Assembly (NCBI GenBank): GCA_035548835.1
Contig: DASZSB010000168.1
Location: 1 to 64,000, forward strand
DNA length: 64,000 bases
Direction: 5' to 3'
From: FEN-1219 sp035548835
GTDB lineage: Bacteria > Pseudomonadota > Gammaproteobacteria > Steroidobacterales > Rariloculaceae
A model generated the notes under the pieces. The model had not been told where the DNA came from. It made no database searches and was given only the letters and a program-made list of their open reading frames with translations. A program made the translations under genes and the position numbers. Below, one piece after another: positions 1 through 8,563 of the stretch. Each line of letters opens with the position of its first letter. The first letter of the stretch is position 1.

Positions 1-506
1 ACACGGCCGGCGTCGACCTGCAGGCGAACTGGATGAAGGAGTTCAAGAACGGCGGTGCGTTCTACATGAACCACCTGTTGAGCTACCTCGACCGGTACGA
101 CACGCGGACCACGCCGACGGACCCGGTGTTCCATTACAAGGGCACGCTCGGCAACAGCGGTCAGTACGACTACCGGCTGAACTCGACGTTCGGTTACCGT
201 TTCAAGGGCGACAAGGCCAACGTCGGGATCCGCTTCCGGTACCTCCCGGAGGTCAAGAACGCGGCCTTCGTGACGGCGCCGAATACGCCGATCCTGCCGA
301 CCAAGGCGTACAACGTGTTCGACCTGTTCGCGGGTTACGACATCAACCAGCGCTACCAGCTGCGCGGTGGTATCGACAACCTGTTCAACACGGACCCCGC
401 CGTCGTCGGCGCTCTGCCGAACGACAGCAACAGCAGCTCGACGCTGCCGGCCTACTACGACCCGTTGGGTCGCCGGCTGTACGTCGGCTTCAAGATGCAG
501 TTCTAA
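1..506 (+). CDS. TonB-dependent receptor, C-terminal part (partial)
   Basis: Open reading runs from the window edge (codons in phase from base 3) to TAA at 504-506, so only the last ~168 residues are seen. They look like the end of an outer-membrane beta-barrel: alternating aromatic/polar strands (NSTFGYRFKG, YNVFDLFAGYDI), a turn motif RGGIDNLFNTDP typical of the last barrel strands of TonB-dependent receptors, and a terminal strand RRLYVGFKMQF ending in Phe, the usual BAM-recognised C-terminus. The same IDNLF / LYVGxK ending appears in the complete receptor at 43469-46885. Plug and signal peptide lie outside the window. It is followed by a strong terminator and stands next to the cassette genes on the other strand. 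Substrate unknown. Confidence 0.9.
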   Translation, partial: TAGVDLQANWMKEFKNGGAFYMNHLLSYLDRYDTRTTPTDPVFHYKGTLGNSGQYDYRLNSTFGYRFKGDKANVGIRFRYLPEVKNAAFVTAPNTPILPTKAYNVFDLFAGYDINQRYQLRGGIDNLFNTDPAVVGALPNDSNSSSTLPAYYDPLGRRLYVGFKMQF

Positions 507-526
507 GGGTCTAGCGCTGCAAACAG

Positions 527-562
527 GCGCGGCCCGGGGCGACCCGGGCCGCGCTTTTTTTT
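527..562 (+). terminator. Intrinsic terminator after TonB receptor
   Basis: Perfect 12-bp GC stem (527-538 GCGCGGCCCGGG with 543-554) closed by a GCGA tetraloop of the GNRA type and followed by eight T (555-562). It starts 21 bases after the receptor stop codon. Confidence 0.93.
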
Positions 563-631
563 GTCTGGCCAGTGGGCGCGAACGAACGCGGCGCTCGCGC
601 GCGGCGCGCCGCAGGCTCGAGGACGGGATGT

Positions 632-657
632 CGACGCCTCTCCGCAGAGAGGCGTCG
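632..657 (-). other. Perfect hairpin after ankyrin gene, no T-tract
   Basis: Arms 632-642 and 647-657 (CGACGCCTCTC) form an 11-bp perfect stem with loop CGCA. In the minus direction it begins 6 bases past the stop codon of the ankyrin gene, but no T-run follows, so it is not a standard intrinsic terminator. It may be a 3' stability element or part of a factor-dependent termination site. Confidence 0.6.
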
Positions 658-663
658 CACGGA

Positions 664-2148
664 CTATCGGGTGGACGCGACGGGCTCGTTGACGCCGAGC
701 GAGTGCAGCAGGGTGACGACCGCCTCGCCGTTGCGCTTGGCTTCGGCGGCGCCGAGCGGCGTCTGGCCCTTCGCGTTGCGCACCGTGAGGTCGGCACCGG
801 CGTCCTTGACGAGGTACGTGATGATCATGTCGGAGGCGCGGCCCATGATGGCCGCGTGCAGGGCGGTGTTGCCGTCCTTGTCCTGGGCGCCGAGCGACAG
901 CCCCTGCTTCATGAGGTAGGCGATCGTCTCGACGGCCTCCGCATCCGTGCCCTGATCGAACGAGGGCGCGATCGGGCTGCCGTTGCGCCAGCCCAAACCT
1001 GCGGCGTACATCAGCGCCGTGGCGCCGTTCGGCATCGTATGCTTCACGTCGGCCCCGGCCCCGACGAGCATCTTCACGAGCTCGATGTCACCGGACTTGG
1101 CGGCGCGCAGCAGCGGCGTTGCGCCCTTGCCGAGCGTGAAATCCCCGAACGTATGCTGGCGCTGGATGATCGGGCTCGTGAGCTCGGCGTTCGGGTTTGC
1201 GCCGTGCGCGAGCAGCGCTTTGACGATGTCCGCGCTGGTCAGGGTTCCCACGGGCTTCGGGTTTGGCCGGCCGTGGCCGACGGCCAGGCGGTGCATGTCG
1301 ACCGCGGCATACAGCGCGCCCATGCCGCTGGTATCGACGATGTTCGGGTCCGCGCCGGCGTCGATCAGCAACTGCGCGAACTCGTAGTGCGCATTGATGA
1401 TGGCGATCACGAGGGCGGTGGCGCCGTCGGGGTCGGCGAGGTTCAGGTTGGCCCCGCCCTTGATCAGGACTTTGCCGGTCTCGAGCGCGTTGGACCGGGC
1501 CGCATAGAACAGTGGCGTCCATTCGCCGAGCGACAGCAGGGACTGGCTCGCGCGCCGCTTTTCCCATTTCTCGGGCGCCGAGCGGATGTTGGGGTCGGCG
1601 CCGAGCGAGAGCAGCGTGCGGACCGCCTCCGGATGGTTCTCCGCGGCGGCCCAGATCAGCGGGGTCTCGCCATACCAGTTTTCGCGGGCATCCATTTTCG
1701 CGCCGGCCTTCACGAGCGCCGTGATCACGTCGGCAGCGCCGGTGCGCGCCGCGCTCAGCAGCACGGTTTCGCCCTCCGGCAGCGCCGCGTTCGGATCCGC
1801 GCCGGCCTTCAGCAGCAGGCGCACCGTCTCGGCGTCGCCGTTGATGGCGGCGATGTGCAGGGCGGTCATTCCGTAGCGATTCGCGGCCTTGGCGTTCGCG
1901 CCTGCACGCAGCAGGGCCGCCACGAGCTCGCGGTCGCCGGAGCGTGCGGCCCACAGCAGGGCGGTCGTGCCGTCCGCTTCCGTATCGTCGACGGCGACGT
2001 GTTGCCCGATGAGCTGCATGGCCGCCGCGTGATCGCCGCGTTTGGCGGCGTTCACGAGCGGCGGCAGGGTCTCGAGCGCCGAGGCTTGCCCCAGCGCCAG
2101 CGTCGTAGCCACGGCGAGCGCCGCCCAGCGCAGCCCTGGAATAGGCAT
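664..2148 (-). CDS. Exported ankyrin-repeat protein (cassette copy 1)
   Basis: 494 residues. The ATG at 2148 gives a clear signal peptide (MPIPGLRWAALAVATTLAL, likely cut after QASA near residue 24); an upstream in-frame start would lie inside the DUF1552 gene and add an Arg-rich non-signal stretch. The rest is roughly ten ankyrin repeats with the usual pattern (DGTTALLWAARSGD, GMTALHIAAINGD, GNTALHAAIMGRA) and loop asparagines (AGADPNA). Ankyrin repeats bind proteins and have no catalytic residues; location should be periplasmic or secreted. The start is 2 bases after the DUF1552 stop, which implies translational coupling. It is the last gene of the cassette and has counterparts at 9912 and 16707 in the same position. 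The partner is unknown. Confidence 0.9.
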   Translation of the reverse strand: MPIPGLRWAALAVATTLALGQASALETLPPLVNAAKRGDHAAAMQLIGQHVAVDDTEADGTTALLWAARSGDRELVAALLRAGANAKAANRYGMTALHIAAINGDAETVRLLLKAGADPNAALPEGETVLLSAARTGAADVITALVKAGAKMDARENWYGETPLIWAAAENHPEAVRTLLSLGADPNIRSAPEKWEKRRASQSLLSLGEWTPLFYAARSNALETGKVLIKGGANLNLADPDGATALVIAIINAHYEFAQLLIDAGADPNIVDTSGMGALYAAVDMHRLAVGHGRPNPKPVGTLTSADIVKALLAHGANPNAELTSPIIQRQHTFGDFTLGKGATPLLRAAKSGDIELVKMLVGAGADVKHTMPNGATALMYAAGLGWRNGSPIAPSFDQGTDAEAVETIAYLMKQGLSLGAQDKDGNTALHAAIMGRASDMIITYLVKDAGADLTVRNAKGQTPLGAAEAKRNGEAVVTLLHSLGVNEPVASTR

Positions 2149-2150
2149 GG

Positions 2151-3473
2151 TCACACCAGCTCGAACCGGGCGTTGCTTTCGCCGATCCGCTCGATCGGAC
2201 TGCCGAACAATCCGGCCACGCCGAGCCACAGGTTCGCGATCGGCGACCACTCCGGGGCCTTCAGGTAGCGGTTGCCGCGAACCTTGCCGCCGGCGCCACC
2301 AATGGCGGCGAAGGCGAGCGGGTAGGCCGAGTGCGCCTGGCCGTCGCTCATGCCGTGGCCGTAGGCGATCAGCGAGTGGTCGAGCAGCGAGCCCTGGCCG
2401 TCCGGCGACTTCCTGAGCTTGTCGAGGAACTCCGCGAACAGCGAGATGAACAGCGTGTTGATCTTCGCATGCTGAGCCATCTTCTCCGGGTTGCCGCCGT
2501 GGTGAGACGTATCGTGGTGCGTCTCCTTCATGCCGAGACCAGGGTAAGTCCGCTGGCTGGCTTCACGACCGGTCATGAACGTGAACACGCGAGTCATGTC
2601 GGCCTGATAGGCGACCACCAGCAGGTCGAACATCATGCGCATGTGCTCCTCGAAGGACTCGGGGATGCCGACCGGTGCCGTCATGGCATCGGCGCTGGTC
2701 GAGCCGCGCGCCACCGTTTTCTGGATGCGGCGCTCGATCTCCCGCACGTTCTCCATGTAGTCCTCGATGCGCGTGCGGTCGGGCGCGCTGACGGAGCGGC
2801 TCAGCGAGCGGGCTTCGTCGGCCACCGAGTCGAGGATGCTCCGGTTCTCGGCCGAGCGGCGCAGGCGCTGCTCGGCAGTGCCGGCGCGCCCGAACATGCG
2901 CTCGAAGGCCACGCGCGGATTGATCTCCATCGGCAGCGGCTCGGTCTCCGACGCCCAGGAAATCGTATTCATGTAGGCGCAGCTGTAGCCGGGCACGCAA
3001 CCGCCGATGTACCCGGAGAAGTCCTCCGTCGCGAACTCGAGCGAGGGGAACGGCGTGTCCTGTCCCAGGTGCTTTGCGAGGACCTGGTCGATCGTGATGC
3101 CGACGCGGATGTCCTCGGCTTCCGTCTGCTTCGCGACGGCGCCGCTCAGCCATCCGGCCGAGCTGACCGCGTGGTCCGTGACCGTGAGGCCGCCGGCCCG
3201 CGACAGGTTGTTGACGACGTTCGTGTACGCCGCGAAAGGCCTGAGCGGCTCGAGGATCGGCGTGAACTGAAGCGCACCGGCTTCACCCTTCGGCATCCAG
3301 AAGTTCATCGGGCAGCCGTTCGGGACGTACACCGCCCCGAAACGCAGAGTGGGCTTCAATGCGTCGGCGCGTGCCATGGCGGGCACCATGGACTCGAGGA
3401 ACGGCAGGGCCAGCGTCGTGCCGAGGCCACGAAGGACGGTTCTGCGCGACAAACTCTTCCGTGTGATGAACAT
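2151..3473 (-). CDS. Tat-exported DUF1552 protein (cassette copy 1)
   Basis: 440 residues, close to the usual DUF1552 length. The N-terminus is a twin-arginine signal (SRRTVLRG, Arg10-Arg11, then a hydrophobic stretch LGTTLALPFLESMVPAMARA), so the protein is probably exported folded. Conserved family features are RFGAVYVPNGCPMNFWMP near the start, the YMNTISW and PLPMEINPRVAFERMFG segments in the middle, TYPGLGMKETHHDTSHHGG (a His cluster that could bind metal) and LIAYGHGMSDGQAHS near the C-terminus. The family's activity is undetermined; as I recall it belongs to the same broad alkaline-phosphatase-like group as DUF1501. SD-like GGGGA lies six bases before the ATG. It sits 11 bases after the DUF1592 gene and is coupled to the ankyrin gene. 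Confidence 0.92.
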   Translation of the reverse strand: MFITRKSLSRRTVLRGLGTTLALPFLESMVPAMARADALKPTLRFGAVYVPNGCPMNFWMPKGEAGALQFTPILEPLRPFAAYTNVVNNLSRAGGLTVTDHAVSSAGWLSGAVAKQTEAEDIRVGITIDQVLAKHLGQDTPFPSLEFATEDFSGYIGGCVPGYSCAYMNTISWASETEPLPMEINPRVAFERMFGRAGTAEQRLRRSAENRSILDSVADEARSLSRSVSAPDRTRIEDYMENVREIERRIQKTVARGSTSADAMTAPVGIPESFEEHMRMMFDLLVVAYQADMTRVFTFMTGREASQRTYPGLGMKETHHDTSHHGGNPEKMAQHAKINTLFISLFAEFLDKLRKSPDGQGSLLDHSLIAYGHGMSDGQAHSAYPLAFAAIGGAGGKVRGNRYLKAPEWSPIANLWLGVAGLFGSPIERIGESNARFELV

Positions 3474-3484
3474 GCTTGGTCCCC

Positions 3485-5887
3485 TTACGCCTCGTCGTGT
3501 TTGGCAGCTGCCTTGGCTCGCATGCGGAACGGCGTACTTTCCACGATGCCGAGAACGATGTCCGAGAATCGGTAGTCGTGACCCCGGGCGCTCTCCGTGA
3601 GCTTGCGCACCAGCGGCATATCGTAATACCTGAGGCCCCGTCCGAGCGCGTACGTGAGCATCTTTTCCGTGAACGTGCCCACGAAGACCTTCGGGTCCGC
3701 GAGGAGAGCGTCACGCAGCTCGGCCGCGCCGTTGATGGGGCTGCCGTCCATCAGTGAGCCGCTGGCGTCGATCGGCCGGCCGGCCTCGAGCGTGCGCCAC
3801 GCGCCCACGGCGTCGAAGTTCTCCATGGCGAAGCCGAGGGGGTCCATGACCTTGTGACAGCTGGCGCAGGACGGCGTTGCGCGGTGGCGCTCCATGCGCT
3901 CCCGCATGGTCTTCGGCGCCTCGGCTCCGGTCTGCAGCGCCGGAACGTTGGCCGGCGGCGGCGGCGGCGGGGCGCCCAGCAGGTTCTCCAGCACCCACTT
4001 GCCGCGCAGCGTCGGGGCCGTGCGGTCGGCGTGCGACGTCGCCATCAGGATGCCGCCCTTGCCGAGCAGGCCGCGACGGGCCGCCATGTCGGGGCCGAGC
4101 TTGACGCGCCGGAACTGGCTGCCGTAGACGCCCGGAATGCCGTAGTGCTTCGCCAGCCGCTCGTCGACGAACGTGTAGTCGGCGGTCATGAGGTCGAGCA
4201 CGCTGCGGTCCTCGTTCATGATGCTGGCGAAGAACAGCTCCGTTTCCCGCTTGAAGCCCTGGCGCAGGTTGTTGTCGAAGTCGGGGAACTCGTCGGAGTT
4301 CGGGTTGATGTTGTCGAGGTTGCGCAGGTGCAGCCACTGGCCGGCAAAGTTCTCCACGAGCGCCCAGGCCTTCGGATCGGCGAGCATGCGCTTGACCTGC
4401 GCCCTCAGCGTGGCCGGGTCGCTCAACTTGTTCTGCTCGGCGAGCTTCAGCAGCTCGTCGTCCGGAATGCTGCTCCACAGGAAGAACGAGAGCCGCGTGG
4501 CGAGCTCGGTGTCGCTGACCTTGTAGGCGTCGGCGCTGGCCGCGCTCTCGGGCTCCGCCTCGAGCCGGAACGCGAACGAGGGGCTGGCCAGGATTCGGCG
4601 CAGCGCGAGCTGGATGCCGGCTTCGAAGCCGCCGTGCTGGCGGCCGTCTTCGAAGAACGGCATCAGGCGATCGATATCCGCGGGCGTCACCGCGCGGCGA
4701 TAGGCCCGGTGCGCCAGCGACGTCAGGATCTCGCGGGCACAGCGGGGCTCGTCGTTAGCGTCCGCGGGCCGGCAGGTGAAGATGCGGCGCCGGCTGGGCG
4801 TGTCGCCCGGGCCGCTGGCGTTGTAGGGGCCGGTGACCGTCACCGTCTTTATGTGCGGGCGCCCCGTGCCGTCGTACGTGCCGGCGCTGCTGCGCTCGAA
4901 GGGCCGCAGCCGGTTGGTGCCTTCGCCGACCTTGCGCACGAACGTGGCCGTCACGATTCGCGGGCCCGCCTCGACGGGTACGCGAACCCTGAGCCGCGCA
5001 TCGGTGGAGTCCGACAGCTCGTTGACCGTCGTGCCGGCGCGGCCGGCCTCGTACTGGCCGCCGACGCCTTCCAGGAACACGCGCCGCCCGTCGACCGAGA
5101 TCTCGATCTGGTGCGGATGCTCGAGGCCGCGAATCACGTCGAGGTTGTTACGAACCAGGGCCAGGTCGAATTCGTAGTCGGCGTTCAGCGGGAACACGTG
5201 AGTGAACGCGATGCCGCCCACGGTGCCGAGAGGCATTGCTTCGTTTTCCCGCGACTGGCTCTCGTCACCCTTGACGGTGTAGGTCTGGGCACCCACCACC
5301 GTGCCGGGATCCCCGACGGCGAGAGCGCTGACGCGATCGGCCGCCGACAGGTAGCGCTCGAGCAGCGTCGGCGAGAACACGAGCATGTCGCCGATGTTGT
5401 CGAAGCCGAACGCGGAGTCGTCGGGCGGCAGCAGGGCCGTCACGTCCACGTCGAGATCGAGCAGGTCGCGGATCGCGTTCGAGTACTCGGCGCGATTCAA
5501 TCGACGCAGGGCGGGGGCGCCGGGGTTCGGCGTCGCCGTGGCATCGAGTCCGTTTTCGAGCCAGGTCGCAAACGAATCGTACGTGGCCTTCGATGGCCGC
5601 GGCGCATCCTGCGGCGGCATCGTGCGCGTGCGGAGTTTCCGCACGACGCGCTCCCAGACTTCAGGATTCTTATGGATATCAGTGGGGTCGAGCTTGGTGA
5701 CCGAGAGACCCGCCGTGAGGTCGTCGTCGTTATGGCAATCGGAGCAATAACGACGCAGTGCCGCGGTGGCGTCCTGCGCTGAGGCGACGACCGCAGCGTC
5801 GTGGCTGGTGCAGGCCGCGGCCAGTGCGGCCAGGGTGACTGGAGCGGCTCGAGCCAGGAGCGTGAAGCGCGACATTCCCTTGTGCAT
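3485..5887 (-). CDS. Diheme c-type DUF1592-family protein (cassette copy 1), probable lipoprotein
   Basis: 800 residues from the ATG at 5887 (an alternative is the ATG at 5875; an upstream start would block the signal). The N-terminus TLAALAAAC gives a possible lipobox Cys at residue 26. Domains in order: a heme-binding CSDCH (48-52); DUF1587 (LNRAEYSNAIRDLLDLDV); a beta-rich region; DUF1595/1592 (LATRLSFFLWSSIPDDELL, then MLADPKAWALVENFAGQWL); DUF1588 with a second heme motif CASCH (674-678) followed by MDPLGFAMENFDAVGAWR; and C-terminal DUF1585 (EKMLTYALGRGLRYYDMPLV). Such proteins are abundant in planctomycetes. The CxxCH motifs imply periplasmic c-type heme and electron transfer, but no reaction is established. 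It heads a minus-strand operon with DUF1552 and the ankyrin gene. Confidence 0.92.
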   Translation of the reverse strand: MHKGMSRFTLLARAAPVTLAALAAACTSHDAAVVASAQDATAALRRYCSDCHNDDDLTAGLSVTKLDPTDIHKNPEVWERVVRKLRTRTMPPQDAPRPSKATYDSFATWLENGLDATATPNPGAPALRRLNRAEYSNAIRDLLDLDVDVTALLPPDDSAFGFDNIGDMLVFSPTLLERYLSAADRVSALAVGDPGTVVGAQTYTVKGDESQSRENEAMPLGTVGGIAFTHVFPLNADYEFDLALVRNNLDVIRGLEHPHQIEISVDGRRVFLEGVGGQYEAGRAGTTVNELSDSTDARLRVRVPVEAGPRIVTATFVRKVGEGTNRLRPFERSSAGTYDGTGRPHIKTVTVTGPYNASGPGDTPSRRRIFTCRPADANDEPRCAREILTSLAHRAYRRAVTPADIDRLMPFFEDGRQHGGFEAGIQLALRRILASPSFAFRLEAEPESAASADAYKVSDTELATRLSFFLWSSIPDDELLKLAEQNKLSDPATLRAQVKRMLADPKAWALVENFAGQWLHLRNLDNINPNSDEFPDFDNNLRQGFKRETELFFASIMNEDRSVLDLMTADYTFVDERLAKHYGIPGVYGSQFRRVKLGPDMAARRGLLGKGGILMATSHADRTAPTLRGKWVLENLLGAPPPPPPANVPALQTGAEAPKTMRERMERHRATPSCASCHKVMDPLGFAMENFDAVGAWRTLEAGRPIDASGSLMDGSPINGAAELRDALLADPKVFVGTFTEKMLTYALGRGLRYYDMPLVRKLTESARGHDYRFSDIVLGIVESTPFRMRAKAAAKHDEA

Positions 5888-5937
5888 TGATCGACTGTAC
5901 CGAACGGATGTAACCACTTCCAGAAACGACGGCACGC

Positions 5938-5957
5938 GTATTTCCGGCCGGAAATAC
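5938..5957. promoter_or_regulatory. Perfect 20-bp palindrome between divergent cassettes, candidate operator
   Basis: GTATTTCCGGCCGGAAATAC equals its own reverse complement. It lies 51 bases from the copy 1 start and 120 bases from the copy 2 start, where a dimeric repressor or activator could control both operons. No regulator gene is adjacent. Function is inferred from symmetry and position only. Confidence 0.55.
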
Positions 5958-6076
5958 CTTGTAGCAACGGTACGAACTTCTGGTTACCCTCGCAAATGCT
6001 GCAGTCTCTTTTTTCCAGGCGTTTCGGGTGACGCTGCAGCGGCAGGCCGGCACGGGATTGGGAAGGATCGCACGCT

Positions 6077-8563
6077 ATGCAAGGGAGCTCGAGCAACGGT
6101 GGTGACCGACCGCGCTATCGTCGTGTCTGGCGGTTGGGCTCGATCGTGGGAGTGCTCCTCGTCGGTGCAGGTGCGGCGTACTGGGCGGTGCAGCAGCGCC
6201 GCGCCGAGTCGCCGGAGCAGTACCAGGCTCTCGTCAATCACTACTGCACGGACTGCCACAACGCCGTCGACCTGACCGCCAACCTTTCGCTCGAGCACGC
6301 GGACTTCACGCGTGTCGGCGACCATCCCGACATGTGGGAGGCCGTCATCCGCAAGCTGCGCGTGGGCATGATGCCGCCCGCGGATGCGGCACAGCCCGAT
6401 CCCGAAAAGCGCCGGCAGTTCGTCGCCTGGCTCGAGCGGCACCTCGATCGCGCCGCGGCGGAGAACCCCGATCCCGGGCCCTCGCTCGTGCGTCGCCTGA
6501 ATCGGGCGGAGTACGGCAATGCGGTGCGCGACCTTCTCGGCGTGGACGTCGACACGAAGTCGTTGCTGCCGCCCGACGATTCCGCCTATGGGTTTGACAA
6601 CATCGCCGATGCCCTCGGTACGTCGCCGGTGCATGTGGAGCAGTACCTGAGTGCCGCAGGCAAGATCGCGGCGCTGGCCGTCGGCGATCCCGATACGGGG
6701 CCGGCCGCGCAGACGTTCAAGATTCCACAGGACGAGTCGCAGAACATTCCGGTGATCGGCATGCCGGTCGGCACGATCGGCGGCGGCGTCGCACACGTCG
6801 TGTTGCCGCTCGACGGGGAATACCGGCTCGACGTGACCTTCTTCAAATCGAACCTGGGCGCGATGAAGGGGCTCGAGATGGCGCACGACGTCGAGATCGC
6901 GGTCGACGGCGAGCGCGTCCATCTTGCGACGATCGGCGGGCGCGAAGACTTCACGGCCCTGATGCGCAACATCACGGAAGCCGCGGAAGCCATCGACGCG
7001 CGCAGTTCCACGAGCGTGCCGCTCACGGCCGGTGCCCACGACATCAGCGTCGGGTTCGTATACGACGGCGCTACTCAGGGCAGCACGCGCCTCAAGCCGT
7101 TCCTGCGCAGCTCGCAGGACATCCTGGATGTCACGGGCCGTCCGCACATCCAGGCGTTGACCGTGACCGGGCCGTACCATCCGACGGGCTCGGGCGATAC
7201 CGCATCGCGCAGGAAGATCTTCATCTGCAATCCGGAGGGCTCGGGGGCGACGCCTTCGACCGGGGCCGAGCAGACGTGCGCTTCGGAGATCCTGACGACT
7301 CTCGCGCGCCGCGGCTATCGCGGCCAGGACACCGAGAACGATCTGAAGGAGCTCCTGGCCTTCTATGAGGAGGGGCGTGAGGCGCACGGTTTCGAAGCGG
7401 GCATCCAGCGAGCCATCGAGCGCCTGTTGTCGAGTCCGAAGTTCCTGTTCCGAATCGAGCGAGTTCCGCCGTCCGTGGCACCGGGCGCGACGTACAAGGT
7501 GCCCGACCTCGAGCTCGCGTCGCGGCTTTCGTTCTTCCTGTGGAGCAGCATCCCCGACGACGAGCTGCTCGCGGCGGCGCATGACGGCAAACTCAACGAC
7601 GAAAAGGTCTTCAGAGCACAGGTCGCTCGCATGCTGGCCGATCCGAAGGCCCAGGCGCTCGTCGACAACTTCGCCGGCCAGTGGCTCTACCTGCGCAACG
7701 TCGACGGCTTCGTGCCGAACTCGTCGGGCTTTCCCGACTTCGACGACAATTTGCGGCAGGGCATGCGCCGCGAGACGGAGCTCTTCTTCGACAGCATCGT
7801 CAAAGAGGATCGCAGCGTCGTCGATCTGATGAACGGGAACTACACCTTCCTCAACGAGCGCGTGGCCAAGCACTACGGCATCGACGGCGTGTACGGCCCG
7901 CAGTTCCGGCGTGTGGAGCTGAAGGACGAGCGGCGCTTCGGCCTGCTCGGCAAGGGCAGCGTGCTGATGGTGTCGTCGCACACGGACCGCACGTCGCCGG
8001 TCGTGCGCGGCAAATGGGTGCTCGAGAACATCCTCGGCAGTCCGCCGCCGGCGCCGCCGCCGAACGTGCCCACGCTCGACGAGGTCGATCCCGAGCACGT
8101 GATGACGTTCCGGCAGAAGATGGAGGCTCATCGCAAGAACCCGGTGTGTGCGGGTTGCCATGCCACCATGGATCCGATCGGCTTCGCCCTGGACAACTTC
8201 GACGCCGTGGGCGCGTGGCGCGACTACGAGAACGGTGTCGGCAGCAAGAAGCTCGACGTCAGCGGGCGCCTCACCGACGGCACGGTCATCGCCGGAGCGG
8301 TCGAGCTGCGGCACGCCCTGATGAAGAAGCCGGAGGTGTTCGTGTCGACCGTCGTGCAGAAGCTCATGACCTATGCGCTCGGGCGGGGCGTGAGCGGTCG
8401 GGACATGGCCGTCGTCCGGGGCATCGTGCGTGACACGGCGGCGGATGACTACAGGTTTTCGGCCATTGTGCAGGCGGTTGCGGACAGCGTTCCGTTCCGG
8501 ATGCGCAGAGCGCCGGTGGATGGCGGCGTGGTGACGTCGAACGCGAGAGAGGTGACGAAATGA
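6077..8563 (+). CDS. Diheme c-type DUF1592-family protein (cassette copy 2), membrane-anchored
   Basis: 828 residues. ATG at 6077 is preceded by GGAAGG ten bases upstream. A basic N-terminus (RPRYRRVWR) and one hydrophobic segment (about 19-38) act as an uncleaved anchor, unlike the likely lipoprotein in copy 1. Heme motif CTDCH (57-61), DUF1587 (RLNRAEYGNAVRDLLGVDVD), DUF1595/1592 (LASRLSFFLWSSIPDDELL), second heme motif CAGCH (691-695) followed by MDPIGFALDNFDAVGAWRDY, and DUF1585 (QKLMTYALGRGVSGRDMAVV). It is clearly a paralogue of copy 1, sharing long blocks such as GRPHI..LTVTGPY and SRRKIFIC. The stop overlaps the next gene's start (ATGA), so it is translationally coupled to DUF1552. 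Confidence 0.93.
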   Translation: MQGSSSNGGDRPRYRRVWRLGSIVGVLLVGAGAAYWAVQQRRAESPEQYQALVNHYCTDCHNAVDLTANLSLEHADFTRVGDHPDMWEAVIRKLRVGMMPPADAAQPDPEKRRQFVAWLERHLDRAAAENPDPGPSLVRRLNRAEYGNAVRDLLGVDVDTKSLLPPDDSAYGFDNIADALGTSPVHVEQYLSAAGKIAALAVGDPDTGPAAQTFKIPQDESQNIPVIGMPVGTIGGGVAHVVLPLDGEYRLDVTFFKSNLGAMKGLEMAHDVEIAVDGERVHLATIGGREDFTALMRNITEAAEAIDARSSTSVPLTAGAHDISVGFVYDGATQGSTRLKPFLRSSQDILDVTGRPHIQALTVTGPYHPTGSGDTASRRKIFICNPEGSGATPSTGAEQTCASEILTTLARRGYRGQDTENDLKELLAFYEEGREAHGFEAGIQRAIERLLSSPKFLFRIERVPPSVAPGATYKVPDLELASRLSFFLWSSIPDDELLAAAHDGKLNDEKVFRAQVARMLADPKAQALVDNFAGQWLYLRNVDGFVPNSSGFPDFDDNLRQGMRRETELFFDSIVKEDRSVVDLMNGNYTFLNERVAKHYGIDGVYGPQFRRVELKDERRFGLLGKGSVLMVSSHTDRTSPVVRGKWVLENILGSPPPAPPPNVPTLDEVDPEHVMTFRQKMEAHRKNPVCAGCHATMDPIGFALDNFDAVGAWRDYENGVGSKKLDVSGRLTDGTVIAGAVELRHALMKKPEVFVSTVVQKLMTYALGRGVSGRDMAVVRGIVRDTAADDYRFSAIVQAVADSVPFRMRRAPVDGGVVTSNAREVTK

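Noticed and set aside
5984..8314. Long antisense open frame opposite DUF1592 copy 2
   Set aside because: Arg/Asp/Val-rich low-complexity product with no motif; similar shadows lie opposite most large genes here.
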